DNA of 64,000 bases from Limanda limanda (Eukaryota; Chordata; Actinopteri; Pleuronectiformes; Pleuronectidae): contig NC_083658.1 in NCBI RefSeq assembly GCF_963576545.1, forward strand, positions 12,224,358 to 12,288,357, given 5' to 3'. The translations under genes were made by a program, and so were the position numbers. Positions 1-11,836 of the stretch are shown in pieces (within the stretch, counting starts at the first letter, position 1; each line of letters starts with the position of its first letter). The notes under the pieces are model-generated. The model was not told the origin of the DNA. It worked only from the letters and a program-made list of their open reading frames with translations, and made no database searches.

Positions 1-4
1 CAGG

Positions 5-93
5 GAGATCTGCCTTTTTTTGGAAGAAAAGGTTAAATTCTTGAATTTTTCATCACACATCATCCCAAATGTCACTAAACAGCTGGAAACGGG
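5..93 (+). repeat. Exemplar A1 half-unit (89 bp)
   Basis: First complete A1 subunit. It begins gagatctgcc, followed by a 7-T tract and ggaagaaaagg. It ends cagctggaaacggg. The AGATCT hexamer (a BglII site) and the seventh T are diagnostic of A1. CAGCTG (PvuII) is shared by A1 and A2. Counted length is 89 bp, so A1 plus B1 gives 178 bp. Confidence 0.93.
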
Positions 94-94
94 G
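78..94 (+). other. CENP-B-box-like motif in A half-unit (exemplar)
   Basis: This 17-mer at the A/B boundary reads aacagctggaaacgggg. Against the mammalian CENP-B box YTTCGTTGGAARCGGGA it matches 11 of 17 positions, including an unbroken TGGAAACGGG. Of the nine bases usually called essential (TTCG, A, CGGG) six match; the TTC of the 5' half does not. Essentially every A unit has it. The matching place in B reads ctggaaacaggg and loses the CGGG. It may be a degenerate protein-binding site or chance similarity. No binding can be claimed from sequence. Confidence 0.3.
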
Positions 95-182
95 AGCTAA
101 GCCTTTTTTGGAAGCATTGATTAAGATTTCTGACTTTTTCATCACATGTCAGCCCAAGTGTCAGAAAAGCGCTGGAAACAGG
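94..182 (+). repeat. Exemplar B1 half-unit (89 bp)
   Basis: B1 subunit directly following the first A1. It has a 6-T tract, gcattgattaagatttctgac, then tcatcacatgtcagcccaag and agcgctggaaacagg. This copy starts gagctaag; most copies start gagataag or gatataag. A common B1 variant has ggaaccattg in place of ggaagcattg. The AGCGCT palindrome marks B units and occupies the place of CAGCTG in A units. Confidence 0.92.
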
Positions 183-893
183 GAGATCTGCCTTTTTTTT
201 GGAAGAAAAGGTTAAATTCTTGAATTTTTCATCACACATCATCCCAAATGTCACTAAACAGCTGGAAACGGGGAGATAAGCCTTTTTTGTAACCATTGAT
301 TAACATTTTGACTTTTTCATCACATATCAGCTCCAGTGTCAGAAAAGCGCTGGAAACAGGGAGATCTGCCTTTTTTTGGAAGAAAAGGTTAAATTCTTGA
401 ATTTTTCATCACACATCATCCCAAATGTCACTAAACAGCTGGAAACGGGGAGCTAAGCCTTTTTTGGAACCATTGATTAAGATTTCTGACTTTTTCATCA
501 CATGTCAGCCCAAGTGTCAGAAAAGCGTTGGAAACAGGGAGATAAGCCTTTTTTGGAAGAAATGGTTAAATTCTTGAATTTTTCATCACACATCATCCCA
601 AATGTCACTAAACAGCTGGAAACGGGGAGCTAAGCCTTTTTTGGAACCATTGATTAAGATTTCTGACTTTTTCATCACATGTCAGCCCAAGTGTCAGAAA
701 AGCGCTGGAAACAGGGAGATCTGCCTTTTTTTGGAAGAAAAGGTTAAATTCTTGAATTTTTCATCACACATCATCCCAAATGTCACTAAACAGCTGGAAA
801 CGGGGAGCTAAGCCTTTTTTGGAACCATTGATTAAGATTTCTGACTTTTTCATCACATGTCAGCCCAAGTGTCAGAAAAGTGCTGGAAACAGG

Positions 894-981
894 GAGATAA
901 GCCTTTTTTGGAAGAAATGGTTAAATTCTTGAATTTTTCATCACACATCATCCCAAATGTCACTAAACAGCTGGAAACGGG
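894..981 (+). repeat. Exemplar A2 half-unit (88 bp)
   Basis: A2 differs from A1 at gagataagcc (no AGATCT), a 6-T tract, and gaagaaatgg in place of gaagaaaagg. It is otherwise the same, including cagctggaaacggg at its end. Later copies often carry ttctcgaat or aatttgtcatc. A2 plus B1 is 177 bp, exactly 59 codons, which explains why chance reading frames run through A2-containing dimers. Confidence 0.92.
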
Positions 982-1069
982 GAGATAAGCCTTTTTTGGA
1001 AGCAATGGTTAACATTTTGACTATTTCATCACATATCAGCTCCAGTGTCAGAAAAGCGCTGGAAACAGG
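982..1069 (+). repeat. Exemplar B2 half-unit (88 bp)
   Basis: B2 has gcaatggttaacattttgac and tcatcacatatcagctccag where B1 has gcattgattaagatttctgac and tcatcacatgtcagccc. It is one base shorter than B1. GTTAAC (HpaI) is diagnostic. B2 recurs every few dimers through the array. This copy has gactatttc, a variant reused in several later copies. Confidence 0.92.
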
Positions 1070-1140
1070 GAGATCTGCCTTTTTTTGGAAGAAAAGGTTA
1101 AATTCTTGAATTTTTCATCACACATCATCCCAAATGTCAC

Positions 1141-1825
1141 TAAACAGCTGGAAACGGGGAGATAAGCCTTTTTTGGAACCATTGATTAACATTTTGACTT
1201 TTTCATCACATATCAGCTCCAGTGTCAGAAAAGCGCTGGAAACAGGGAGATAAGCCTTTTTTGGAAGAAATGGTTAAATTCTTGAATTTTTCATCACACA
1301 TCATCCCAAATGTCACTAAACAGCTGGAAACGGGGAGATAAACCTTTTTTGGAAGCAATGGTTAACATTTTGACTTTTTCATCACATATCAGCTCCAGTG
1401 TCAGAAAAGCGCTGGAAACAGGGAGATCTGCCTTTTTTTGGAAGAAAAGGTTAAATTCTTGAATTTTTCATCACTCATCATCCCAAATGTCACTAAACAG
1501 CTGGAAACGGGGAGATAAGCCTTTTTTGGAAGCATTGATTAAGATTTCTGACTTTTTCATCACATGTCAGCCCAAGTGTCAGAAAAGCGCTGGAAACAGG
1601 GAGATAAGCCTTTTTTTGAAGAAATGGTTAAATTCTTGAATTTTTCATCACACATCATCCCAAATGTCACTAAACAGCTGGAAACGGGGAGATAAGCCTT
1701 TTTTGGAAGCAATGGTTAACATTTTGACTTTTTCATCACATATCAGCTCCAGTGTCAGAAAAGCGCTGGAAACAGGGAGATCTGCCTTTTTTTGGAAGAA
1801 AAGGTTAAATTCTTGAATTTTTCAT
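1141..1825 (+). repeat. Satellite segment shared with 19,237-19,921
   Basis: This run of dimers shares a distinctive order of variants with a segment 18,096 bp downstream: a hybrid B unit with ggaaccattgattaac, then the private change tcactcatcatccc (1471 and 19,567), then an A2 with a 7-T tract followed by gaagaaatgg. Differences are a few point changes. It shows that segments were copied over distances of many dimers. Confidence 0.7.
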
Positions 1826-3435
1826 CACACATCATCCCAAATGTCACTAAACAGCTGGAAACGGGGAGATAAGCCTTTTTTGGAACCATTGATTAAGATT
1901 TCTGACTTTTTCATCACATGTCAGCCCAAGTGTCAGAAAAGCGCTGGAAACAGGGAGATAAGCCTTTTTTGGAAGAAATGGTTAAATTCTCGAATTTGTC
2001 ATCACACATCATCCCAAATGTCACTAAACAGCTGGAAACGGGGATATAAGCCTTTTTTGGAAGCATTGATTAAGATTTCTGACTTTTTCATCACATGTCA
2101 GCCCAAGTGTCAGAAAAGCGCTGGAAACAGGGAGATAAGCCTTTTTTGGAAGAAATGGTTAAATTCTTGAATTTGTCATCACACATCATCCCAAATGTCA
2201 CTAAACAGCTGGAAACGGGGAGATAAGCCTTTTTTGGAAGCAATGGTTAACATTTTGACTTTTTCATCACATATCAGCTCCAGTGTCAGAAAAGCGCTGG
2301 AAACAGGGAGATCTGCCTTTTTTTGGAAGAAAAGGTTAAATTCTTGAATTGTTCATCACACATCATCCCAAATGTCACTAAACAGCTGGAAACGGGGAGC
2401 TAAGCCTTTTTTGGAACCATTGATTAAGATTTCTGACTTTTTCATCACATGTCAGCCCAAGTGTCAGAAAAGCGCTGGAAACAGGGAGATAAGCCTTTTT
2501 TGGAAGAAAAGGTTAAATTCTTGAATTTTTCATCACACATCATCCCAAATGTCACTAAACAGCTGGAAACGGAGAGCTAAGCCTTTTTTGGAACCATTGA
2601 TTAAGATTTCTGACTTTTTCATCACATGTCAGCCCAAGTGTCAGAAAAGCGCTGGAAACAGGGAGATAAGCCTTTTTTGGAAGAAATGGTTAAATTCTTG
2701 AATTTTTCATCACACATCATCCCAAATGTCACTTAATAGCTGGAAACGGGGAGATAAGCCTTTTTTGGAAGCAATGGTTAACATTTTGACTTTTTCATCA
2801 CATATCAGCTCCAGTGTCAGAAAAGCGCTGGAAACAGAGAGATCTGCCTTTTTTTGGAAGAAAAGGTTAAATTCTTGAATTTTTCATCACACATCATCCC
2901 AAATGTCACTAAACAGCTGGAAACGGGGAGATAAGCCTTTTTTGGAAGCATTGATTAAGATTTCTGACTTTTTCATCACATGTCAGCCCAAGTGTCAGAA
3001 AAGCGCTGGAAACAGGGAGATCTGCCTTTTTTTGGAAGAAAAGGTTAAATTCTTGAATTTTTCATCACACATCATCCCAAATGTCACTAAACAGCTGGAA
3101 ACGGGGAGATAAGCCTTTTTTGGAAGCATTGATTAAGATTTCTGACTTTTTCATCACATGTCAGCCCAAGTGTCAGAAAAATGCTGGAAACAGGGAGATC
3201 TGCCTTTTTTTGGAAGAAAAGGTTAAATTCTTGAATTTGTCATCACACATCATCCCAAATGTCACTAAACAGCTGGAAACGGGGAGATAAGCCTTTTTTG
3301 GAAGCAATGGTTAACATTTTGACTTTTTCATCACATATCAGCTCCAGTGTCAGAAAAGCGCTGGAAACAGGGAGATCTGCCTTTTTTTGGAAGAAAAGGT
3401 TAAATTCTTGAATTTTTCATCACACATCATCCCAA

Positions 3436-4495
3436 ATGTCACTAAACAGCTGGAAACGGGGAGATAAGCCTTTTTTGGAACCATTGATTAAGATTTCTGA
3501 CTTTTTCATCACATGTCAGCCCAAGTGTCAGAAAAGCGCTGGAAAAAGGGACATAAGCCTTTTTTGGAAGAAATGGTTAAATTCTCGAATTTTTCATCAC
3601 ACATCATCCCAAATGTCACTAAACAGCTGGAAACGGGGATATAAGCCTTTTTTGGAAGCATTGATTAAGATTTCTGACTTTTTCATCACATGTCAGCCCA
3701 ATTGTCAGAAAAGCGCTGGAAACAGGGAGATAAGCCTTTTTTGGAAGAAATGGTTAAATTCTTGAATTTTTCATCACACATCATCCCAAATGTCACTAAA
3801 CAGCTGGAAACGGGGAGATAAGCCTTTTTTGGAAGCATTGATTAAGATTTCTGACTTTTTCATCACATGTCAGCCCAAGTGTCAGAAAAGCGCTGGAAAC
3901 AGGGAGATCTGCCTTTTTTTGGAAGAAAAGGTTAAATTCTTGAATTTTTCATCACACATCATCCCAAATGTCACTAAACAGCTGGAAACGGGGAGCTAAG
4001 CCTTTTTTGGAACCATTGATTAAGATTTCTGACTTTTTCATCACATGTCAGCCCAAGTGTCAGAAAAGCGATGGAAACAGGGAGATCTGCCTTTTTTTGG
4101 AAGAAAAGGTTAAATTCTTGAATTTTTCATCACACATCATCCCAAATGTCACTAAACAGCTGGAAACGGGGAGATAAGCCTTTTTTGGAAGCATTGATTA
4201 AGATTTCTGACTTTTTCATCACATGTCAGCCCAAGTGTCAGAAAAGCGCTGGAAACAGGGAGATCTGCCTTTTTTTGGAAGAAAAGGTTAAATTCTTGAA
4301 TTTTTCATCACACATCATCCCAAATGTCACTAAACAGCTGGAAACGGGGAGATAAGCCTTTTTTGGAAGCATTGATTAAGATTTTTGACTTTTTCATCAC
4401 ATGTCAGCCCAAGTGTCAGAAAAGCGCTGGAAACATGGAGATAAGCCTTTTTTGGAAGAAATGGTTAAATTCTCGAATTTTTCATCACACATCAT
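3436..4495 (+). repeat. Higher-order block, copy 1 of 2 (offset 2306 bp)
   Basis: This six-dimer stretch matches 5,742-6,801 at a constant offset of 2306 bp. Shared private variants include cagcccaattgtcag and the later pair of gattaagatttttgac with ggaaacatggagat. Similarity ends near 4,500, where this copy has aaaggcac and ggataacgg and the other has the usual aaatgtcac. Confidence 0.75.
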
Positions 4496-5741
4496 CCCAA
4501 AAGGCACTAAACAGCTGGATAACGGGGAGATAAGCCTTTTTTGGAAGCAATGGTTAACATTTTGACTTTTTCATCACATATCAGCTCCAGTGTCAGAAAA
4601 GCGCTGGAAACAGGGAGATAAGCCTTTTTTGGAAGAAATGGTTAAATTCTTGAATTTTTCATCACACATCATCCCAAATGTCACTAAACAGCTGGAAACG
4701 GGGAGATAAGCCTTTTTTGGAAGCATTGATTAAGATTTCTGACTTTTTCATCACATGTCAGCCCAAGTGTCAGAAAAGCGCTGGAAACAGGGAGATCTGC
4801 CTTTTTTTGGAAGAAAAGGTTAAATTCTTGAATTTTTCATCACACATCATACCAAATGTCACTAAACAGCTGGAAACGGGGAGATAAGCCTTTTTTGGAA
4901 GCAATGGTTAACATTTTGACTTTTTCATCACATATCAGCTCCAGTGTCAGAAAAGCGCTGGAAACAGGGAGATCTGCCTTTTTTTGGAAGAAAAGGTTAA
5001 ATTCTTGAATTTTTCATCACACATCATCCCAAATGTCACTAAACAGCTGGAAACGGGGAGATAAGCCTTTTTTGGAAGCATTGATTAAGATTTCTGACTT
5101 TTTCATCACATGTCAGCCCAAGTGTCAGAAAAGCGCTGGAAACAGGGAGATAAGCCTTTTTTGGAAGAAATGGTTAAATTCTCGAATTTTTCATCACACA
5201 TCATCCCAAAAGGCACTAAACAGCTGGATAACGGGGAGATAAGCCTTTTTTGGAAGCAATGGTTAACATTTTGACTTTTTCATCACATATCAGCTCCAGT
5301 GTCAGAAAAGCGCTGGAAACAGGGAGATAAGCCTTTTTTGGAAGAAATGGTTAAATTCTTGAATTTTTCATCACACATCATCCCAAATGTCACTAAACAG
5401 CTGGAAACGGGGAGATAAGCCTTTTTTGGAAGCATTGATTAAGATTTCTGACTTTTTCATCACATGTCAGCCCAAGTGTCAGAAAAGCGCTGGAAACAGG
5501 GAGATCTGCCTTTTTTTGGAAGAAAAGGTTAAATTCTTGAATTTTTCATCACACATCATACCAAATGTCACTAAACAGCTGGAAACGGGGAGATAAGCCT
5601 TTTTTGGAAGCAATGGTTAACATTTTGACTTTTTCATCACATATCAGCTCCAGTGTCAGAAAAGCGCTGGAAACAGGGAGATCTGCCTTTTTTTGGAAGA
5701 AAAGGTTAAATTCTTGAATTTTTCATCACACATCATCCCAA
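4324..5741 (+). repeat. 709-bp higher-order tandem (2 copies of 4 dimers)
   Basis: Two consecutive 709-bp units (4,324-5,032 and 5,033-5,741) share the same succession of variants: aaaggcac with ggataacgg in one A unit (near 4,500 and 5,209) and catcataccaaatg in a later A unit (near 4,850 and 5,559). The same markers return near 7,155 and 7,510, so the block was also copied further right. Confidence 0.78.
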
Positions 5742-6801
5742 ATGTCACTAAACAGCTGGAAACGGGGAGATAAGCCTTTTTTGGAACCATTGATTAAGAT
5801 TTCTGACTTTTTCATCACATGTCAGCCCAAGTGTCAGAAAAGCGCTGGAAACAGGGAGATAAGCCTTTTTTGGAAGAAATGGTTAAATTGTCGAATTTTT
5901 CATCACACATCATCCCAAATGTCACTAAACAGCTGGAAACGGGGATATAAGCCTTTTTTGGAAGCATTGATTAAGATTTCTGACTTTTTCATCACATGTC
6001 AGCCCAATTGTCAGAAAAGCGCTGGAAACAGGGAGATAAGCCTTTTTTGGAAGAAATGGTTAAATTCTTGAATTTTTCATCACACATCATCCCAAATGTC
6101 ACTAAACAGCTGGAAACGGGGAGATAAGCCTTTTTTGGAAGCATTGATTAAGATTTCTGACTTTTTCATCACATGTCAGCCCAAGTGTCAGAAAAGCGCT
6201 GGAAACAGGGAGATCTGCCTTTTTTTGGAAGAAAAGGTTAAATTCTTGAATTTTTCATCACACATCATCCCAAATGTCACTAAACAGCTGGAAACGGGGA
6301 GCTAGGCCTTTTTTGGAACCATTGATTAAGATTTCTGACTTTTTCATCACATGTCAGCCCAAGTGTCAGAAAAGCGCTGGAAACAGGGAGATCTGCCTTT
6401 TTTTGGAAGAAAAGGTTAAATTCTTGAATTTTTCATCACACATCATCCCAAATGTCACTAAACAGCTGGAAACGGGGATATAAGCCTTTTTTGGAAGCAT
6501 TGATTAAGATTTCTGACTTTTTCATCACATGTCAGCCCAAGTGTCAGAAAAGCGCTGGAAACAGGGAGATCTGCCTTTTTTTGGAAGAAAAGGTTAAATT
6601 CTTGAATTTTTCATCACACATCATCCCAAATGTCACTAAACAGCTGGAAACGGGGAGATAAGCCTTTTTTGGAAGCATTGATTAAGATTTTTGACTTTTT
6701 CATCACATGTCAGCCCAAGTGTCAGAAAAGCGCTGGAAACATGGAGATAAGCCTTTTTTGGAAGAAATGGTTAAATTCTCGAATTTTTCATCACACATCA
6801 T
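5742..6801 (+). repeat. Higher-order block, copy 2 of 2 (offset 2306 bp)
   Basis: This is the downstream partner of the block at 3,436-4,495. It carries the same cagcccaattgtcag variant (near 6,004) and the paired gatttttgac and aacatggagat variants near 6,690-6,745. It differs at scattered bases only, for example ttgtcgaat near 5,890. Confidence 0.75.
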
Positions 6802-8934
6802 CCCAAATGTCACTAAACAGCTGGAAACGGGGAGATAAGCCTTTTTTGGAAGCATTGATAAAGATTTCTGACTTTTTCATCACATGTCAGCCCAAGTGTC
6901 AGAAAAGCGCTGGAAACAGGGAGATCTGCCTTTTTTTGGAAGAAAAGGTTAAATTCTTGAATTTTTCATCACACATCATCCCAAATGTCACTAAACAGCT
7001 GGAAACGGGGAGATAAGCCTTTTTTGGAAGCATTGATTAAGATTTCTGACTTTTTCATCACATGTCAGCCCAAGTGTCAGAAAAGCGCTGGAAACAGGGA
7101 GATAAGCCTTTTTTGGAAGAAATGGTTAAATTCTAGAATTTTTCATCACACATAAGCCCAAAAGGCACTAAACAGCTGGATAACGGGGAGATAAGCCTTT
7201 TTTGGAAGCAATGGTTAACATTTTGACTTTTTCATCACATATCAGCTCCAGTGTCAGAAAAGCGCTGGAAACAGGGAGATAAGCCTTTTTTGGAAGAAAT
7301 GGTTAAATTCTTGAATTTTTCATCACACATCATCCCAAATGTCACTAAACAGCTGGAAACGGGGAGATAAGCCTTTTTTGGAAGCATTGATTAAGATTTC
7401 TGACTTTTTCATCACATGTCAGCCCAAGTGTCAGAAAAGCGCTGGAAACAGGGAGATCTGCCTTTTTTTGGAAGAAAAGGTTAAATTCTTGAATTTTTCA
7501 TCACACATCATACCAAATGTCACTAAACAGCTGGAAACGGGGAGATAAGCCTTTTTTGGAAGCAATGGTTAACATTTTGACTTTTTCATCACATATCAGC
7601 TCCAGTGTCAGAAAAGCGCTGGAAACAGGGAGATCTGCCTTTTTTTGGAAGAAAAGGTTAAATTCTTGAATTTTTCATCACACATCATCCCAAATGTCAC
7701 TAAACAGCTGGAAACGGGGAGATAAGCCTTTTTTGGAACCATTGATTAAGATTTCTGACTTTTTCATCACATGTCAGCCCAAGTGTCAGAAAAGCGCTGG
7801 AAACAGGGAGATAAGCCTTTTTTGGAAGAAATGGTTAAATTCTTGAATTTTTCATCACACATCATCCCAGATGTCACTAAACAGCTGGAAACGGGGAGAT
7901 AAGCCTTTTTTGGAAGCATTGATTAAGATTTTTGACTTTTTCATCACATGTCAGCCCAAGTGTCAGAAAAGCGCTGGAAACAGGGAGATCTGCCTTTTTT
8001 TGGAAGAAAAGGTTAAATTCTTGAATTTTTCATCACACATCATCCCAAATGTCACTAAACAGCTGGAAACGGGGAGATAAGCCTTTTTTGGAACCATTGA
8101 TTAAGATTTCTGACTTTTTCATCACATGTCAGCCCAAGTGTCAGAAAAGCGCTGGAAACAGGGAGATCTGCCTTTTTTTGGAAGAAAAGGTTAAATTCTT
8201 GAATTTTTCATCACACATCATCCCAAATGTCACTAAACAGCTGGAAACGGGGAGATAAGCCTTTTTTGGAAGCATTGATTAAGATTTCTGACTTTTTCAT
8301 CACATGTCAGCCCAAGTGTCAGAAAAGCGCTGGAAACAGGGAGATAAGCCTTTTTTGGAAGAAATGGTTAAATTCTTGAATTTGTCATCACACATCATCC
8401 CAAATGTCACTAAACAGCTGGAAACGGGGAGATAAGCCTTTTTTGGAAGCAATGGTTAACATTTTGACTTTTTCATCACATATCAGCTCCAGTGTCAGAA
8501 AAGCGCTGGAAACAGGGAGATCTGCCTTTTTTTGGAAGAAAAGGTTAAATTCTTGAATTTTTCATCACACATCATACCAAATGTCACTAAACAGCTGGAA
8601 ACGGGGAGATAAGCCTTTTTTGGAACCATTGATTAAGATTTCTGACTTTTTCATCACATGTCAGCCCAAGTGTCAGAAAAGCGCTGGAAACAGGGAGATA
8701 AGCCTTTTTTGGAAGAAATGGTTAAATTCTTGAATTTTTCATCACACATCATCCCAAATGTCACTAAATAGCTGGAAACGGGGAGATAAGCCTTTTTTGG
8801 AAGCAATGGTTAACATTTTGACTTTTTCATCACATATCAGCTCCAGTGTCAGAAAAGCGCTGGAAACAGGGAGATCTGCCTTTTTTTGGAAGAAAAGGTT
8901 AAATTCTTGAATTTTTCATCACACATCATCCCAA

Positions 8935-9824
8935 ATGTCACTAAACAGCTGGAAACGGGGAGATAAGCCTTTTTTGGAAGCATTGATTAAGATTTCTGAC
9001 TTTTTCATCACATGTCAGCCCAAGTGTCAGAAAAGCGCTGGAAACAGGGAGATCTGCCTTTTTTTGGAAGAAAAGGTTAAATTCTTGAATTTTTCATCAC
9101 ACATCATCCCAAATGTCACTAAACAGCTGGAAACGGGGAGATAAGCCTTTTTTGGAACCATTGATTAAGATTTCTGACTTTTTCATCACATGTCAGCCCA
9201 AGTGTCAGAAAAGCGCTGGAAACAGGGAGATCTGCCTTTTTTTGGAAGAAAAGGTTAAATTCTTGAATTTTTCATCACACATCATCCCAAATGTCACTAA
9301 ACAGCTGGAAACGGGGAGATAAGCCTTTTTTGGAACCATTGATTAAGATTTCTGACTTTTTCATCACATGTCAGCCCAAGTGTCAGAAAAGCGCTGGAAA
9401 CAGGGAGATCTGCCTTTTTTTGGAAGAAAAGGTTAAATTCTTGAATTTTTCATCACACATCATCCCAAATGTCACTAAACAGCTGGAAACGGGGAGATAA
9501 GCCTTTTTTGGAACCATTGATTAAGATTTCTGACTTTTTCATCACATGTCAGCCCAAGTGTCAGAAAAGCGCTGGAAACAGGGAGATCTGCCTTTTTTTG
9601 GAAGAAAAGGTTAAATTCTTGAATTTTTCATCACACATCATCCCAAATGTCACTAAACAGCTGGAAACGGGGAGATAAGCCTTTTTTGGAAGCATTGATT
9701 AAGATTTCTGACTTTTTCATCACATGTCAGCCCAAGTGTCAGAAAAGCGCTGGAAACAGGGAGATCTGCCTTTTTTTGGAAGAAATGGTTAAATTCTCGA
9801 ATTTTTCATCACACATCATCCCAA
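8935..9824 (+). repeat. Run of five uniform A1-B1 dimers (178-bp period)
   Basis: Start points at 8,935, 9,113, 9,291, 9,469 and 9,647 are exactly 178 bp apart. All five dimers use A1, and three in a row use the ccattg form of B1. Elsewhere A1, A2, B1 and B2 are mixed, so this looks like recent single-dimer expansion by slippage or unequal exchange. Confidence 0.7.
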
Positions 9825-10001
9825 ATGTCACTAAACAGCTGGAAACGGGGAGATAAGCCTTTTTTGGAACCATTGATTAAGATTTCTGACTTTTTCATCA
9901 CATGTCAGCCCAAGTGTCAGAAAAGCGCTGGAAACAGGGAGATAAGCCTTTTTTGGAAGAAATGGTTAAATTCTTGAATTTTTCATCACACATCATCCCA
10001 A

Positions 10002-11596
10002 ATGTCACTAAACAGCTGGAAACGGGGAGATAAGCCTTTTTTGGAAGCATTGATTAAGATTACTGACTTTTTCATCACATGTCAGCCCAAGTGTCAAAAA
10101 AGCGCTGGAAACAGGGAGATCTGCCTTTTTTTGGAAGAAAAGGTTGAATTCTTGAATTTTTCATCACACATCATCCCAAATGTCACTAAACAGCTGGAAA
10201 CGGGGAGATAAGCCTTTTTTGGAAGCATTGATTAAGATTTCTGACTTTTTCATCACATGTCAGCCCAAGTGTCAGAAAAGCGCTGGAAACAGGGAGATCT
10301 GCCTTTTTTTGGAAGAAAAGGTTAAATTCTTGAATTTTTCATCACACATCATCCCAAATGTCACTAAACAGCTGGAAACGGGGAGCTAAGCCTTTTTTGG
10401 AACCATTGATTAAGATTTCTGACTTTTTCATCACATGTCAGCCCAAGTGTCAGAAAAGCGCTGGAAACAGGGAGATAAGCCTTTTTTGGAAGAAATGGTT
10501 AAATTCTTGAATTTTTCATCACACATCATCCCAAATGTCACTAAACAGCTGGAAACGGGGAGATAAGCCGTTTTTGGAAGCAATGGTTAACATTTTGACT
10601 TTTTCATCACATATCAGCTCCAGTGTCAGAAAAGCGCTGGAAACAGGGAGATAAGCCTTTTTTGGAAGAAATGGTTAAATTCTTGAATTTTTCATCACAC
10701 ATCATCCCAAATGTCACTAAACAGCTGGAAACGGGGAGATAAGCCTTTTTTGGAAGCATTGATTAAGATTTCTGACTTTTTCATCACATGTCAGCCCAAG
10801 TGTCAAAAAAGCGCTGGAAACAGGGAGATAAGCCTTTTTTGGAAGAAATGGTTAAATTCTTGAATTTGTCATCACACATCATCCCAAATGTCACTAAACA
10901 GCTGGAAACGGGGAGATAAGCCTTTTTTGGAAGCAATGGTTAACATTTTGACTTTTTCATCACATATCAGCTCCAGTGTCAGAAAAGCGCTGGAAACAGG
11001 GAGATCTGCCTTTTTTTGGAAGAAAAGGTTAAATTCTTGAATTTTTCATCACACATCATCCCAAATGTCACTAAACAGCTGGAAACGGGGAGATAAGCCT
11101 TTTTTGGAAGCATCGATTAAGATTTCTGACTTTTTCATCACATGTCAGCCCAAGTGTCAGAAAAGCGCTGGAAACAGGGAGATAAGCCTTTTTTGGAAGA
11201 AATGGTTAAATTCTTGAATTTTTCCTCACACATCATCCCAAATGTCACTAAACAGCTGGAAACGGGGAGATAAGCCTTTTTTGGAAACATTAATTAAGAT
11301 TTCTGACTTTTTCATCACATGTCAGCCCAAGTGTCAGAAAAGCGCTGGAAACAGGGAGATCTGCCTTTTTTTGGAAGAAAAGGTTAAATTCTTGAATTTT
11401 TCATCACACATCATCCCAAATGTCACTAAACAGCTGGAAACGGGGAGATAAGCCTTTTTTGGAACCATTGATTAAGATTTCTGACTTTTTCATCACATGT
11501 CAGCCCAAGTGTCAGAAAAGCGCTGGAAACAGGGAGATAAGCCTTTTTTGGAAGAAATGGTTAAATTCTTGAATTTTTCATCACACATCATCCCAA
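10002..11596 (+). repeat. 1595-bp higher-order unit, uninterrupted copy
   Basis: This nine-dimer block is repeated immediately downstream. Both copies begin with a dimer carrying gattaagattactgac (10,057 and 11,652) and cagtgtc changed to aaaaaagcgctgg. Both contain a second such A-rich change (near 10,805 and 15,777) and a ggaaacatt variant (11,284 and 16,258). The downstream copy contains the LINE, so this copy is the reference for the pre-insertion state. Confidence 0.78.
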
Positions 11597-11823
11597 ATGT
11601 CACTAAACAGCTGGAAACGGGGAGATAAGCCTTTTTTGGAAGCATTGATTAAGATTACTGACTTTTTCATCACATGTCAGCCCAAGTGTCAAAAAAGCGC
11701 TGGAAACAGGGAGATCTGCCTTTTTTTGGAAGAAAAGGTTAAATTCTTGAATTTTTCATCACACATCATCCCAAATGTCACTAAACAGCTGGAAACGGGG
11801 AGATAAGCCTTTTTTGGAAGCAT

Positions 11824-11836
11824 TGATTAAGATTTC
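11824..11836 (+). repeat. Target-site duplication, left copy (13 bp)
   Basis: The sequence tgattaagatttc ends the left satellite arm and is repeated perfectly at 15,203-15,215. It belongs to the B1 consensus, so it is host sequence. The outer edges are slightly ambiguous: the terminal c could belong to the element, and the initial tga could be part of the GATGA tail on the right side. The certain duplication is about 10-13 bp. Confidence 0.9.

Larger units (their letters stand above)
1..11836 (+). repeat. Satellite array, left arm (177-bp A/B dimer repeat)
   Basis: This stretch is an uninterrupted head-to-tail tandem array. Each dimer of 176-178 bp has an A half (contains tcatcacacatcatccc and cagctggaaacggg) followed by a B half (contains tcatcacatgtcagccc or tcatcacatatcagctcc, then agcgctggaaacagg). 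The halves align with each other from gagat..gcc through the T-tract, ttcatcaca and ctggaaac, so the dimer arose by doubling of an ancestral unit of about 88 bp. Length varies because A1 has one more T than A2 and B2 is one base shorter than B1. All units read in the same orientation. No host gene, RNA gene or other transposon is visible. Open frames in it are repeat artefacts. A centromeric or pericentromeric satellite is the likeliest identity, but this is inferred from architecture only. Confidence 0.97.

Noticed and set aside
602..11806. Dozens of 66-128 codon plus-strand open frames with the same peptide
   Set aside because: They are the same satellite frame read again and again; they overlap each other in register with the repeat, stop whenever unit length changes by one base, and show no coding signature. 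The same applies to all such frames from 16,216 to 63,912.
1..11836. CRISPR-like regular repeats
   Set aside because: Repeats are contiguous with no unique spacers, units are 88-178 bp, and the retrotransposon and overall context are eukaryotic.
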